Of a DNA stretch of 64,000 nucleotides, positions 47,730 to 55,994 are shown in pieces (the first letter of the stretch is position 1; each line of letters opens with the position of its first letter). A program made the position numbers and the translations under genes. The notes under the pieces were generated by a model. That model was not told the origin of the DNA. It was given only the letters and a program-made list of their open reading frames with translations, and made no database searches. Origin of the DNA: an uncultured Lachnospiraceae bacterium (lineage in GTDB: Bacteria; Bacillota; Clostridia; Lachnospirales; Lachnospiraceae); contig CAIFEV010000004.1 of assembly GCA_903789615.1 (NCBI GenBank), forward strand, positions 124,001-188,000, given 5' to 3'.

Positions 47730-48767
47730 TTAATACTGGTTGTCATTTCCAAATGCCGCAAATGTGTATCCCTGCTGCCTCGCAGCGTCGATCAGACTCC
47801 CGAGAACCGCGGTATTCGTGTCAGACACTGCGTGAAGAAGATATACAGCTCCGGGATGCAGCTGGCTCACCATTTCATTCAGCGCCTCTGTCTGATCCGG
47901 CTGGCTGGAGGTATCCCAGTCCTTATAGGAAAAGCTCCAGAACACGCATGTAAATCCCATCGCGTTCAGAAGTGCAAGACTCTGGTCGGAAAATGTCCCC
48001 TCCGGATACCGGAAATACCGCATCTCGTAGCCTGTCTCGCTGTACACCTGCTCCTCGAGCGGCAGAATGTCGCTTACCTGTTCCTCAAGGGACAGAGACG
48101 GTTCACCGGCAGAAGGATGACTGATCGTGTGATTGCCGACCGTATGGCCGTCACGGATCATGCGCTTGAGCGTATCCGGTTCACTGTCCACCAGCGCCTG
48201 CGTCACAAAGAATGTCGCCTTCACATTTTTCTCAGCCAGCGTGTTCAGGATCTTCTCCGCGTTGCCCTCATCATATCCAACATCAAAAGTGAGATAGATT
48301 GTCTTTTCACTCGTGTCCCCGAGCCACACGGCATTGTACTGCGATCCCCAGCGGTTCTGATAGTACTTGTACCCGTTTGGGACATTGTTCTCATCCCGGT
48401 CGGTTGTATTGGCACCGGTGCCGACAGATGTATTGTCAAGGGCCCGGATCGCATCGGTGATCTCCGGTTCATGAATCTGCCGTCCGCCGCTCTGAGCGGC
48501 AGCTGTCTGGGCTTCCGTTTCCGTACTGCCGGAAACAGATGTCGTCTGCGCTCCGGCAGCTGCATCCGTCTTTGCTGCCGCAGTCGTTGTGGTCTGCGTT
48601 TTTACGGCCGTGCCGCCCTGAGGCGCCTCATAGCTGATGCTGTTGGCATTCTGCGCGGCCTGTTCCCAGTCCGGCGTGAATTTCACTCCGCAGCCTGCAA
48701 GGCTGCCGGCGCCCAGTACTGCCGCCAGAATAAGTCCTGCGGATTTCTTTAGGATTCCTTTTTTCAT
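47730..48767 (-). CDS. Lipoprotein PdaA-like polysaccharide deacetylase (active-site intact)
   Basis: A 345-residue protein. A lipoprotein signal (MKKGILKKSAGLILAAVLGA, lipobox SLAGC) and a Thr/Ala/Gln-rich linker (about 45-100) precede a NodB-fold domain. The motifs are complete: TFDVGYD, GNHTISHPSAGEPS, FRYPEGTFS and LLHAVSDTNTAVLG. The shared sequence with the protein at 20.5 kb is extensive, including DRDENNVPNGYKYY and EEQVSDILPLEEQVY. It probably deacetylates peptidoglycan sugars at the outer membrane face. The N-terminal anchor differs from the 20.5 kb paralogue (lipid versus membrane helix). Confidence 0.88.
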   Translation of the reverse strand: MKKGILKKSAGLILAAVLGAGSLAGCGVKFTPDWEQAAQNANSISYEAPQGGTAVKTQTTTTAAAKTDAAAGAQTTSVSGSTETEAQTAAAQSGGRQIHEPEITDAIRALDNTSVGTGANTTDRDENNVPNGYKYYQNRWGSQYNAVWLGDTSEKTIYLTFDVGYDEGNAEKILNTLAEKNVKATFFVTQALVDSEPDTLKRMIRDGHTVGNHTISHPSAGEPSLSLEEQVSDILPLEEQVYSETGYEMRYFRYPEGTFSDQSLALLNAMGFTCVFWSFSYKDWDTSSQPDQTEALNEMVSQLHPGAVYLLHAVSDTNTAVLGSLIDAARQQGYTFAAFGNDNQY

Positions 48768-48875
48768 GTCGGTTTCGTTCCCTTACATTTTCGTTTCATA
48801 GCATACGAACTTATTTTAACACGTTTGCCATCAGGATAACAGGTGCACAAGAGCGGATGCACAGCCGCCTTCACT

Positions 48876-48905
48876 AAAAAAAGGCCGCTCTTCTTCAGAG
48901 CAGCC
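48876..48905 (-). terminator. Terminator after the zinc-ribbon membrane protein gene
   Basis: On the minus strand GGCTGCTCT pairs with AGAGCGGCC (one G-U) around a short loop, followed by seven Ts. It lies 35 bases beyond the 48940 stop. Confidence 0.85.
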
Positions 48906-48939
48906 CAGCCCAGCGGGTCATTCATTTCTGTTTCCGGTC

Positions 48940-49341
48940 TTACGTGTGTTTCCGGAACTCGATTCCGCACTTCGGGCATCGGATCAGGATATTGCCCTTG
49001 CCCTTCGGCACCCGGATTTTCTGCCTGCAGTTCGGGCAGCGGAAAATCCGGTGCGTCTTTCTGTCTGCCAACTGCGCCCTGAATTTGCGGAAGCTGTTTC
49101 CTGTCTGGGAACAGAAATACAGGAACTTGTCGTTTTCCGATCTTCTGGCACCGATGTTTCTCGAGTACATCCGGAATATACTGTAAAACAGGAAGATCAT
49201 GCCGATCAGATACACAATATTGTTTGTGAAGATCGAGATGATCATCAGGATCAGCGCCGTCCAGAGGCTGACCCGGCTCAGATCATCGGTACCGTTGCGG
49301 CCGTACATGAATTGCTGCATTTTCTGACGAATACGGTTCAT
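48940..49341 (-). CDS. Small membrane protein with C-terminal zinc ribbon
   Basis: A 133-residue protein with two adjacent hydrophobic segments (about 27-62: SLWTALILMIISIFTN and NIVYLIGMIFLFYSIF). A basic linker follows, then a CPNCRQ...CPKCG zinc ribbon (about 100-125). The C-terminal RIFRCPNCRQKIRVPKGKGN is typical of proteins annotated only as hypothetical or zinc-ribbon. It has its own promoter and terminator, so it is a monocistronic gene. Function unknown. Confidence 0.75.
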   Translation of the reverse strand: MNRIRQKMQQFMYGRNGTDDLSRVSLWTALILMIISIFTNNIVYLIGMIFLFYSIFRMYSRNIGARRSENDKFLYFCSQTGNSFRKFRAQLADRKTHRIFRCPNCRQKIRVPKGKGNILIRCPKCGIEFRKHT

Positions 49342-49377
49342 AGTACAAATTTCTCCTGCGTGGAAATCTTATATCCG

Positions 49378-49406
49378 TTTATACTGTATCCGCCGCGCCA
49401 GGTAAA
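49378..49406 (-). promoter_or_regulatory. Promoter of the zinc-ribbon membrane protein gene
   Basis: On the minus strand TTTACC (49401-49406) and TATAAA (49378-49383) are 17 bases apart, 37 bases upstream of the ATG. Confidence 0.65.
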
Positions 49407-49443
49407 TTCAATTAAGCCGGTATAAAATTACAGCGAAAATTTA

Positions 49444-49992
49444 TCACGAGACGTCCGTTTCTTCCATAAACACCGATCCCTCCAGGTCTTTCCAGACGAA
49501 ATGGTCGGTAAAAATACAGTAGCTGTGGGGACTGTTTTCCTTCGGGATGGAAACAGAGCCAGGATTTACGTACCAGTAGCCGCCTTCCCGCTTCTCTATC
49601 TTCGGGACATGGGTGTGTCCGCAGACAAGATATTCCCCCGGCTGTACAGGCGGCAGATCCATGCCGGACAACCTGTGGCCGTGCTTCAGCACCAGTGTTT
49701 TCCCGTTCACGAAAAGAATCGCCTGCTCGGAGAGGACGCTGAAATCCAGAACCATCTGATCCACTTCCGTGTCACAGTTTCCGCGGACACAGAGAATCCG
49801 GCCGCGCAGCGGATTCAGCATGGCAATAACTTCCTTCGGCGCGTAGCCGGCAGGAAGATCGTTTCTCGGGCCGTGGTACAGGATATCACCGAGCAGAATC
49901 AGCTTATCCGGCTTCTCCCGCTGCATCGCCTCAAGCATCTTCCGGCAGTAAACGGCTGATCCGTGAATATCGGAAGCAATCATCAGTTTCAT
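49444..49992 (-). CDS. yfcE: YfcE-family metallophosphodiesterase
   Basis: A 182-residue calcineurin-like phosphoesterase with every metal motif: ASDIHGS, LGDILYHG, RGNCD, LKHGHRL and CGHTHVP, with NPGSVSIPK near the end. YfcE-type enzymes hydrolyse small phosphodiesters in vitro; the in vivo substrate is not known. It starts five bases after the acidic anchored protein ends, so it belongs to a two-gene unit. Confidence 0.9.
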   Translation of the reverse strand: MKLMIASDIHGSAVYCRKMLEAMQREKPDKLILLGDILYHGPRNDLPAGYAPKEVIAMLNPLRGRILCVRGNCDTEVDQMVLDFSVLSEQAILFVNGKTLVLKHGHRLSGMDLPPVQPGEYLVCGHTHVPKIEKREGGYWYVNPGSVSIPKENSPHSYCIFTDHFVWKDLEGSVFMEETDVS

Positions 49993-49997
49993 ACTGC

Positions 49998-50687
49998 TTA
50001 ATCCTTGTCGACTTCGTCGACCTCGAGGTCATCGCCGCTGTCTCCGGAAATCGGAATCTCTTCGCCTTCTTCCGTTCCCTTTGTTTCCGGCGCGTCATCT
50101 TCCCTGGCTTCTTTTGCTTCGGAAGCCGCGGTTTCCGGCTCATCTGCTTTCTGTTCCTGTAAGGAAGCGGCTTCTTCCGTTTTCTGCTCGTCTTCCTCGT
50201 CAAAATCATCATCCGCGTAAAAACTCATCGGAATGACCTCAATGCGGCTTCCGATCGCATCGCCGATGACGAAAATCCGGCAGTCATATTCCTCTGCCGT
50301 ATCCTCGGCAAAGTTCTGTACCACACTCGCCGTTCTTGTGATATCACACTGTGCGCCGACATTCTGCGGGAGAATGATCTTTACGCTGCTTGCCTTGGCC
50401 GACAGACTGATGTACACATCCTTGGTAAAGACCGACTTGCCGAGATCCAGGATGAAATGCGCGCCGACGGCATTGATCTCACACCCCTGGAACGTCTCCT
50501 CATCTGCCTCAACGACACGGCGCTCGAAAATCGTATTGTACTTGCGGATCAGTTCGCTTTCGCTCTCCTGCTCCTGTCTCTCGAACTTTTCTTTGGTCTT
50601 CTTATACTGGTCGTAGCCCACCTTCGCGGCACCGGCCGCAGCCGCCAGGCCGACAACAGTCTTGAATACAGAATGACGTCTGCTCAT
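49998..50687 (-). CDS. Unknown protein with N-terminal hydrophobic segment, beta-rich core and acidic tail
   Basis: A 229-residue protein. The N-terminus MSRRHSVFKTVVGLAAAAGA has a short hydrophobic stretch, then a charged helix (KKTKEKFERQEQESESELIR). The middle (about 55-150) is beta-rich: AHFILDLGKSVFTKDVYISL and SVKIILPQNVGAQCDITRT, resembling the toast-rack domains of LiaF/DUF2154 proteins, which is a weak structural guess. The last 75 residues are disordered and strongly acidic. It sits upstream of yfcE behind a clear promoter. I do not recognise a function. Confidence 0.65.
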   Translation of the reverse strand: MSRRHSVFKTVVGLAAAAGAAKVGYDQYKKTKEKFERQEQESESELIRKYNTIFERRVVEADEETFQGCEINAVGAHFILDLGKSVFTKDVYISLSAKASSVKIILPQNVGAQCDITRTASVVQNFAEDTAEEYDCRIFVIGDAIGSRIEVIPMSFYADDDFDEEDEQKTEEAASLQEQKADEPETAASEAKEAREDDAPETKGTEEGEEIPISGDSGDDLEVDEVDKD

Positions 50688-50738
50688 ATGCAGAACCCTC
50701 CTCAGTTTCTGGTAAAATACGGATCAAATACTGTCATT

Positions 50739-50767
50739 ATTTTATCAGGAGCGTTCTTCAAGTTCAA
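50739..50767 (-). promoter_or_regulatory. Promoter of the acidic anchored protein-yfcE unit
   Basis: On the minus strand TTGAAC (50762-50767) and TAAAAT (50739-50744) with an extended -10 TGA are 17 bases apart, about 50 bases before the ATG. Confidence 0.72.
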
Positions 50768-50815
50768 GGCGAACCCTCTGGCAAATGCGGCCTTCCCGCC
50801 ATTTTTCAGACTTTT

Positions 50816-51448
50816 TTAATTCTTCCCGTCCCGCACGGAAAAGCGGCATCCGCAGTAGTTCTGGCGGTACAGGCCGTATTCACGGGAGAGTTCCACCGAA
50901 CGGCGGTATCCGTTCTTTTTCTTGAAATCGCTGTACAGATACGAAACGCCATACTGCTTCTCGAGCGCCTGCCCGATGGCGTTGAGAACCGGGGATTTTT
51001 TGAGCGGGCTGATGCTGAGCGTCGTCGTGAAATAGTCAAAGCCCCTGCTTTTTGCGAACCTGGCCGTCTCCTCCAGGCGGAGCCGGTAGCACTTCACACA
51101 CCTTGCACCGCCCTCCGGTTCCTCCTCAAGTCCTTCGGACATTTCCTCGAACCGCTGCGGCTCATACGCCCCTTCAATCAGAGAGACCGGGTATTTCGCC
51201 GGAAACTCACGGATAAACCGCTTCTCTTCACTGACGCGCTTCTGATACTCCGCGGACGAAGTGATGTTCGGATTGTAGTAAAAGACGGTGACATGAAAGT
51301 ATTCCGAAAGATATTCAATGCAGTAGCTGGAACACGGTGCACAGCAGGCATGAAGGAGCAGTGTCGGCACCTTTTCCTCTGCCTGCAGCCTGCCCGTAAG
51401 CGCATCCAGCTCCTTCTGAAAATTCCGGTTCTCAAAGGGAATAGCCAT
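50816..51448 (-). CDS. queH: Epoxyqueuosine reductase QueH
   Basis: A 210-residue protein of the former DUF208 family. It has LLHACCAPCSSYCIEYL near the N-terminus, GGARCVKCYRLRLEETA in the middle and QNYCGCRFS at the C-terminus; these cysteines bind iron-sulfur and metal in characterised QueH. It reduces epoxyqueuosine to queuosine in tRNA, the non-homologous replacement of QueG. The ATG is inside the end of hisC (17-base overlap) with GGAG upstream. The pairing with hisC has no obvious metabolic logic. Confidence 0.93.
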   Translation of the reverse strand: MAIPFENRNFQKELDALTGRLQAEEKVPTLLLHACCAPCSSYCIEYLSEYFHVTVFYYNPNITSSAEYQKRVSEEKRFIREFPAKYPVSLIEGAYEPQRFEEMSEGLEEEPEGGARCVKCYRLRLEETARFAKSRGFDYFTTTLSISPLKKSPVLNAIGQALEKQYGVSYLYSDFKKKNGYRRSVELSREYGLYRQNYCGCRFSVRDGKN

Positions 51449-52511
51449 GGATTAGCTCTCCCAGCGCCTTTACAAGCGCATCCATCTGCTCATCTGTCCC
51501 TATGGTGATCCGCAGATAATCGTCGATCCGCTTCTGCGGAAAATACCGCACATAGATCCTTCGCTTCTTCAGCTCCTCAAAGAGCCAGGAAGCCGGGACC
51601 GACCGGTGCTTTGCAAAGATAAAATTGGTCTTCGAGTCCGGGAAAGAGAAGCCGAGATCCTGCAGTCTTTTCTTTGTCTCCTCGCGGGTCTTCACGATCT
51701 TTGCGCAGCAGCTTTCAAAATATTTCCTGTCTTCAACAGCTGCCGTACCCATCGCCAGTGCGGCTGCGTTCATCGTGTAGGAATTAAAGGAGAATTTAAC
51801 ATCCTTCATGGCCCGGATGAGCTCTCTGTTTCCGAATGCGAAACCGATGCGCATCCCCGCCATGCTCCTGGACTTGGAAAATGTCTGCGTGATCAGCAGG
51901 TTGTCATACTTTTCAATGAGCGGAAGTGCGGATACTCCGCCGAAATCGATATACGCCTCATCCACGATGACGACACTGTCCCGGTTGGCCCTGACAATTT
52001 CCTCAACGCTGTCAAGCCCTAGAAAAACACCGGTCGGTGCATTTGGATTCGGAAAAACGATACCGCCGTTTTCTCTGCCGACGTAATCGGCCGGAACAAT
52101 GTTAAAATCCGCGTCAAGCGGCTGGGTGTCATACGGAATGCGGTAGAGCTCTGCCCATACAGGATAGAACGAATACGTGATGTCCGGAAAGAGAATCGGC
52201 TTTCTGGAATTGAAAAATGTCAGAAACGCCATGGAAAGCACATCGTCCGACCCCACGCCGACAAATATCTGATCCTGCGGCACGTGATAGAATTCCGACA
52301 GTGCCTGCGTCAGTATGCCGGCGTCAGGATCCGGATATTTCCGAAGTCTGGCGGAATTGTCATTCCCGAACATCTCAGCAGCCGAAAGGACTCCCGGTGC
52401 CGGCGGATACGGGTTCTCATTGGTGTTCAGCTTGATGACGTCATCCGCTTTCGGCTGCTCGCCGGGGACATAAGGCTCTACAGTCCGTACATTGTCTTTC
52501 CAGGATGCCAT
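51432..52511 (-). CDS. hisC: Histidinol-phosphate aminotransferase
   Basis: A 359-residue class I/II PLP aminotransferase of histidine biosynthesis. NTNENPYPPAPGV and VDEAYIDFGG are typical of HisC, and the PLP lysine is in QTFSKSRSMAGMRIGF. I chose the ATG at 52511, preceded by GGGAGG; a longer frame to 52631 would run through the terminator of the upstream gene. A minus-strand TATAAT at 52549-52554 is the likely -10. The other his genes are not in the window. Confidence 0.92.
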   Translation of the reverse strand: MASWKDNVRTVEPYVPGEQPKADDVIKLNTNENPYPPAPGVLSAAEMFGNDNSARLRKYPDPDAGILTQALSEFYHVPQDQIFVGVGSDDVLSMAFLTFFNSRKPILFPDITYSFYPVWAELYRIPYDTQPLDADFNIVPADYVGRENGGIVFPNPNAPTGVFLGLDSVEEIVRANRDSVVIVDEAYIDFGGVSALPLIEKYDNLLITQTFSKSRSMAGMRIGFAFGNRELIRAMKDVKFSFNSYTMNAAALAMGTAAVEDRKYFESCCAKIVKTREETKKRLQDLGFSFPDSKTNFIFAKHRSVPASWLFEELKKRRIYVRYFPQKRIDDYLRITIGTDEQMDALVKALGELIHGYSL

Positions 52512-52558
52512 GTGCTTATCCTCCCTGATATTTAATCGTATGCGCCCCATTATACCAT

Positions 52559-52596
52559 AAAAGCTTCCGACGGAAACTGCGCCGTCAGAAGCTTTT
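52559..52596 (-). terminator. Terminator after the fucose/arabinose isomerase-family gene
   Basis: AAAAGCTTC(C)GACGG pairs with CCGTC(A)GAAGCTTTT around an 8-base loop. It ends the upstream isomerase gene and sits just before the hisC -10 hexamer. Confidence 0.82.
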
Positions 52597-52627
52597 GATG
52601 CTGTATATGCCGGCATTGCGGCATTTG

Positions 52628-54103
52628 TCATGATCTGCCGAACGGATTCTCGCCCGGATACGGGAGAGACTTCGGCTGATTGTATCCGATGTCGCTCACG
52701 CCGAGGTAACGGAAGAGGTTGAAAAGCGCCTTGCCGTTGTGCGCGAATGTCACGGCACCGTGATGCGGATAGTTCTTCTCCAGAAGCACGTGGCGGTAGA
52801 AGCGTCCCATCTCCGGGATCGCAAAGATGCCGATGCCGCCGAAGGACCGGGTGGCAACCGGAAGGATCTCGCCTTCCGCGATGTAGGCGCGAAGCTTTGC
52901 GTCGGCTGTGCTCTGCAGGCGGTAGAAGGTCACCGGTCCCGGAACAAGATCGCCCTCGATGGTGCCGTTGGTGTACTCCTCCGGCAGAGTGCGTGCCATG
53001 ATCCGCTGGTTGCGCATCTCGTAGAACGAAAGCTTGCAGCTGGCTGTGTTGCCGCAGTGGAAGCCCATGAACGTATCCTTGATATCATACGGGAATTTCC
53101 CTTTGATCTGGGACTCGTACAGATCCCTCGGCACCGTGTTGTTAATGTCAAGAAGTGTCACGACATCCTGGCTGACAACCGTGCCGATGAACTCGGACAG
53201 GGCTCCGTATATATCGACTTCACAGGACACCGGAATTCCCATCGCGGTGAGGCGGGAATTCACGTAGCAGGGCACAAAGTGAAACTGCGTCTGGAATGCG
53301 GGCCAGCACTTGCCGGCGACAGCGACATACTGTCTCTTTCCCTTGTGGTCACGGATCCAGTCCAGAAGCGTGAGCTCGTACTGCGCGAGTTTCGGAAGGA
53401 TCTGCGGCTTGCGGTTGCCCGCCTTCAGGTCTTCTTCCATGGATTTTACGGTTTCCGGTATTCTCGGATCGTTCTCATGCTTGTTGAATGCCTCGAACAA
53501 ATCCAGCTCCGAATTCTCTTCGATCTCAACGCCCAGATCATACAGTCTCTTAATTGGCGCGTTGCAGGCGAGGAAATCCTGCGGGCGCGGTCCGAAGGAA
53601 ATGATCTTGAGATTCTTCAGCGCGATGACGCCGCGAGCAACCGGAAGGAAATCCGCGATCATATCGGCCACTTCCTGAGCCGTGCCGACCGGATATTCCG
53701 GAATATACGCCCGGATGCCACGAAGTGCAAGGTTGTAGCTGGCATTGAGCATGCCGCAGTATGCATCGCCGCGTCCGTCGATCAGATCGTCACCGGTCTC
53801 CTCGGCGGCCGCCGCGAACATCACCGGTCCGTCAAACTCTTTTGCCAGCAGAGTCTCACTTGTCTCCGGGCCAAAGTTGCCAAGGTATACGACAAGTGCA
53901 TTGGCGCCCGAAATTTTCAGCTCATCCAGTGCTCTGCGCACATCGGTTTCCTTCTCGATGCACACCCCGCACTCGATGATCTCACCATACTTTTTCCGGT
54001 ATGCTTCCACAACCGCCTTCCGCCTTCCGACGGACAGGCTCATCGGGAAACAGTCACGGCTGACTGCCACGATACCAATCTTTACTTCTGGAATATTCTG
54101 CAT
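52628..54103 (-). CDS. L-fucose/L-arabinose isomerase family protein
   Basis: A 491-residue protein of the fucose isomerase superfamily (COG2407-like). It opens KIGIVAVSRDCFPMSLSVGR, includes VVYLGNFGPETSETLLAKEF, CWPAFQTQFHFVPCYVNSRL and CEVDIYGALSEF, and ends HHGAVTFAHNGKALF with the expected C-terminal metal histidine. It is shorter than classical FucI (about 590). The sugar is not evident. The ATG at 54103 follows GGAGGGG; the frame extends to 54160 without a ribosome-binding site. No sugar transporter or kinase is adjacent. Confidence 0.82.
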   Translation of the reverse strand: MQNIPEVKIGIVAVSRDCFPMSLSVGRRKAVVEAYRKKYGEIIECGVCIEKETDVRRALDELKISGANALVVYLGNFGPETSETLLAKEFDGPVMFAAAAEETGDDLIDGRGDAYCGMLNASYNLALRGIRAYIPEYPVGTAQEVADMIADFLPVARGVIALKNLKIISFGPRPQDFLACNAPIKRLYDLGVEIEENSELDLFEAFNKHENDPRIPETVKSMEEDLKAGNRKPQILPKLAQYELTLLDWIRDHKGKRQYVAVAGKCWPAFQTQFHFVPCYVNSRLTAMGIPVSCEVDIYGALSEFIGTVVSQDVVTLLDINNTVPRDLYESQIKGKFPYDIKDTFMGFHCGNTASCKLSFYEMRNQRIMARTLPEEYTNGTIEGDLVPGPVTFYRLQSTADAKLRAYIAEGEILPVATRSFGGIGIFAIPEMGRFYRHVLLEKNYPHHGAVTFAHNGKALFNLFRYLGVSDIGYNQPKSLPYPGENPFGRS

Positions 54104-54201
54104 AATGCCCCTCCCCTGCGCGCATTGCCGCAGTATGATATGCTTTTTAAGACTCTTCACGACTCACGGCATTTTCCTGCCGCGCGATTCGTATTGAAAT
54201 A

Positions 54202-54230
54202 ATACTATCATCAACTTCCGGAGCTTGCAA
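54202..54230 (-). promoter_or_regulatory. Promoter of the isomerase-family gene
   Basis: On the minus strand TTGCAA (54225-54230) and TAGTAT (54202-54207) with an extended -10 TGA are 17 bases apart. The leader to the ATG is about 95 bases. Confidence 0.6.
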
Positions 54231-54241
54231 GAAGACATACA

Positions 54242-54895
54242 TTAAAGCAGGCCGGCGCTTTTCTTCGCCAGCCGGTCCGCCTCTTCATTTCCCTCCACGC
54301 CGGTGTGGCTCCTGATTTTCGCGAATCGAATCTCCATCTGTTTCATGGCTTCCTGCATCTCTTCATGATACCGGCGCGTCGCCGTCAGATTGCGCTTCCA
54401 CCGCCCGGTCGCCCACATCTCAACGCCCAGATAATCATAACAGATGGTCAGCCTGGCCAGTCCCAGTTCCAGCCCCCTCTTCACCGCCGCTTCCGAGCCC
54501 AGAATCTCCCCGGCGACATTGCGCATGGACGCAAGCTCCGGATCCTTTCCGCTTCCGGTCAGTACTTCCCGCGTATCGTCATACACAAGAAATCCGCCGA
54601 ATCCGTACGTCTTCGTCCGGCTGTTAAAAGACCCGTCGACAAATGCATACGGTTTCTGCGGCGTGAAATCTGCCTGTGCATCACCCGCCAGGCCGCCGTT
54701 TTCTTTATGTTTCAGCGCGCGCCTGCTGCCTGCCGGACCCGGCCCGTCCTTCACAAACTGCACCGCGCTCATAAAATCCTGAAATCCTTTGTACACCGGC
54801 CCGTCAAAACCTTCGATCTGCTTCCGGCAGGAGGGCCAGTCCGTGTACACACCCGGATTCTTTCCCCGGTGAACCGCATAAAATTTATACGCCAT
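54242..54895 (-). CDS. rnhA: Ribonuclease HI with N-terminal viroplasmin-like domain
   Basis: A 217-residue protein. The first 45 residues, KFYAVHRGKNPGVYTDWPSC, form the caulimovirus viroplasmin-type hybrid-binding domain of eukaryotic and some bacterial RNases H. After a linker, the RNase HI domain has the acidic catalytic residues: YAFVDGSFN, GEILGSEAA, CYDYLGVEMW and GNEEADRLAKK. It degrades RNA in RNA/DNA hybrids. It lies beside prfA on the same strand. Confidence 0.92.
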   Translation of the reverse strand: MAYKFYAVHRGKNPGVYTDWPSCRKQIEGFDGPVYKGFQDFMSAVQFVKDGPGPAGSRRALKHKENGGLAGDAQADFTPQKPYAFVDGSFNSRTKTYGFGGFLVYDDTREVLTGSGKDPELASMRNVAGEILGSEAAVKRGLELGLARLTICYDYLGVEMWATGRWKRNLTATRRYHEEMQEAMKQMEIRFAKIRSHTGVEGNEEADRLAKKSAGLL

Positions 54896-54908
54896 AAATG
54901 CATCCCCT

Positions 54909-55994
54909 TTACAACTGTCCCGCAGCCTGAGCCTCGAATTTCTTCGCCTGGTCTGCCGTCATCAGCGCGTCCAGAAGCCCGTCCAGATCGCCGTCCATGA
55001 TCTCATCGATCCTGTACAGCGTCAGATGAATCCTGTGATCCGTGACCCGTCCCTGTGGAAAATTGTACGTGCGGATCTTCTCCGAGCGGTCGCCGCTGCC
55101 GATCTGGGACCGTCTGGCATCCGCCTGTGCGTCATGCGCCTTCTGACTCTCCAGAACATACAGCTTTGCTCTCAGCAGGGCAAATGCTTTCTCCCTGTTC
55201 TGAATCTGCGACTTTTCCGTCTGCGAATAAATTACGATTCCGGTCGGATAATGCGTGAGGCGCACGGCCGAATCGGTCGTATTGACACACTGTCCCCCGT
55301 TCCCGGATGCCCGCATGACGTCGATCCGGATGTCCTTCTCATCGATGTGGACATCCACTTCCTTCGCCTCCGGCAGAACGGCAACAGAAGCTGCAGATGT
55401 GTGGATCCGACCTGCCGACTCTGTCTCCGGCACACGCTGTACCCGGTGAACGCCGCTCTCGTACTTGAGCACCGACCAGGCACCTTTCCCTTTCACCATG
55501 AACTCCACTTCCTTCATGCCGCCCAGCTGGGTAGGAAACGCATTGACCACCTCAAGTTTCCAGCCCCTGCGCTCCACAAACCGGGAGTACATGCGGAAGA
55601 GCTGCGCCGCAAACAGAGCTGCCTCCTCTCCTCCGGTTCCGGCGCGGATCTCCATGATGACATTCCGCTCATCATTCGGATCTTTCGGCAGAAGCAGAAT
55701 TTTAAGCTCTCTCTCCAGACTTTCCTGCTGTGTCGTGAGCCGGGAGAGCTCCTGTTTTTCCATTTCCTTCATTTCCGGGTCTGTCTCGCTTAGAAGCATC
55801 TGCCGCGTCTCCTGCGCCGCATCCGCGCACTCCCGGAATTTCCGGAACGTATGGATGAGAGGTGTCAGACTGCCCTCTTCTTTTAAAAGCTTCGTCATCC
55901 GGTCCTGATTCGCCGCCGTTTCCGGCGCCGCCAGTTGTGCCATGATATCCTCATAATGCCGCTCGATATTGTTCAGTCGTTCAAGAACGTCCAT
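54909..55994 (-). CDS. prfA: Peptide chain release factor 1
   Basis: A 361-residue class I release factor for UAA and UAG. The tripeptide codon-reading motif is PET in [13 protein letters not shown] (PxT of RF1). The catalytic GGQ is in [17 protein letters not shown]. The N-terminal helical domain is complete. GGAG stands just before the ATG. The start overlaps the end of prmC by 14 bases, matching its modification partner. Confidence 0.97.
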   Translation of the reverse strand: MDVLERLNNIERHYEDIMAQLAAPETAANQDRMTKLLKEEGSLTPLIHTFRKFRECADAAQETRQMLLSETDPEMKEMEKQELSRLTTQQESLERELKILLLPKDPNDERNVIMEIRAGTGGEEAALFAAQLFRMYSRFVERRGWKLEVVNAFPTQLGGMKEVEFMVKGKGAWSVLKYESGVHRVQRVPETESAGRIHTSAASVAVLPEAKEVDVHIDEKDIRIDVMRASGNGGQCVNTTDSAVRLTHYPTGIVIYSQTEKSQIQNREKAFALLRAKLYVLESQKAHDAQADARRSQIGSGDRSEKIRTYNFPQGRVTDHRIHLTLYRIDEIMDGDLDGLLDALMTADQAKKFEAQAAGQL

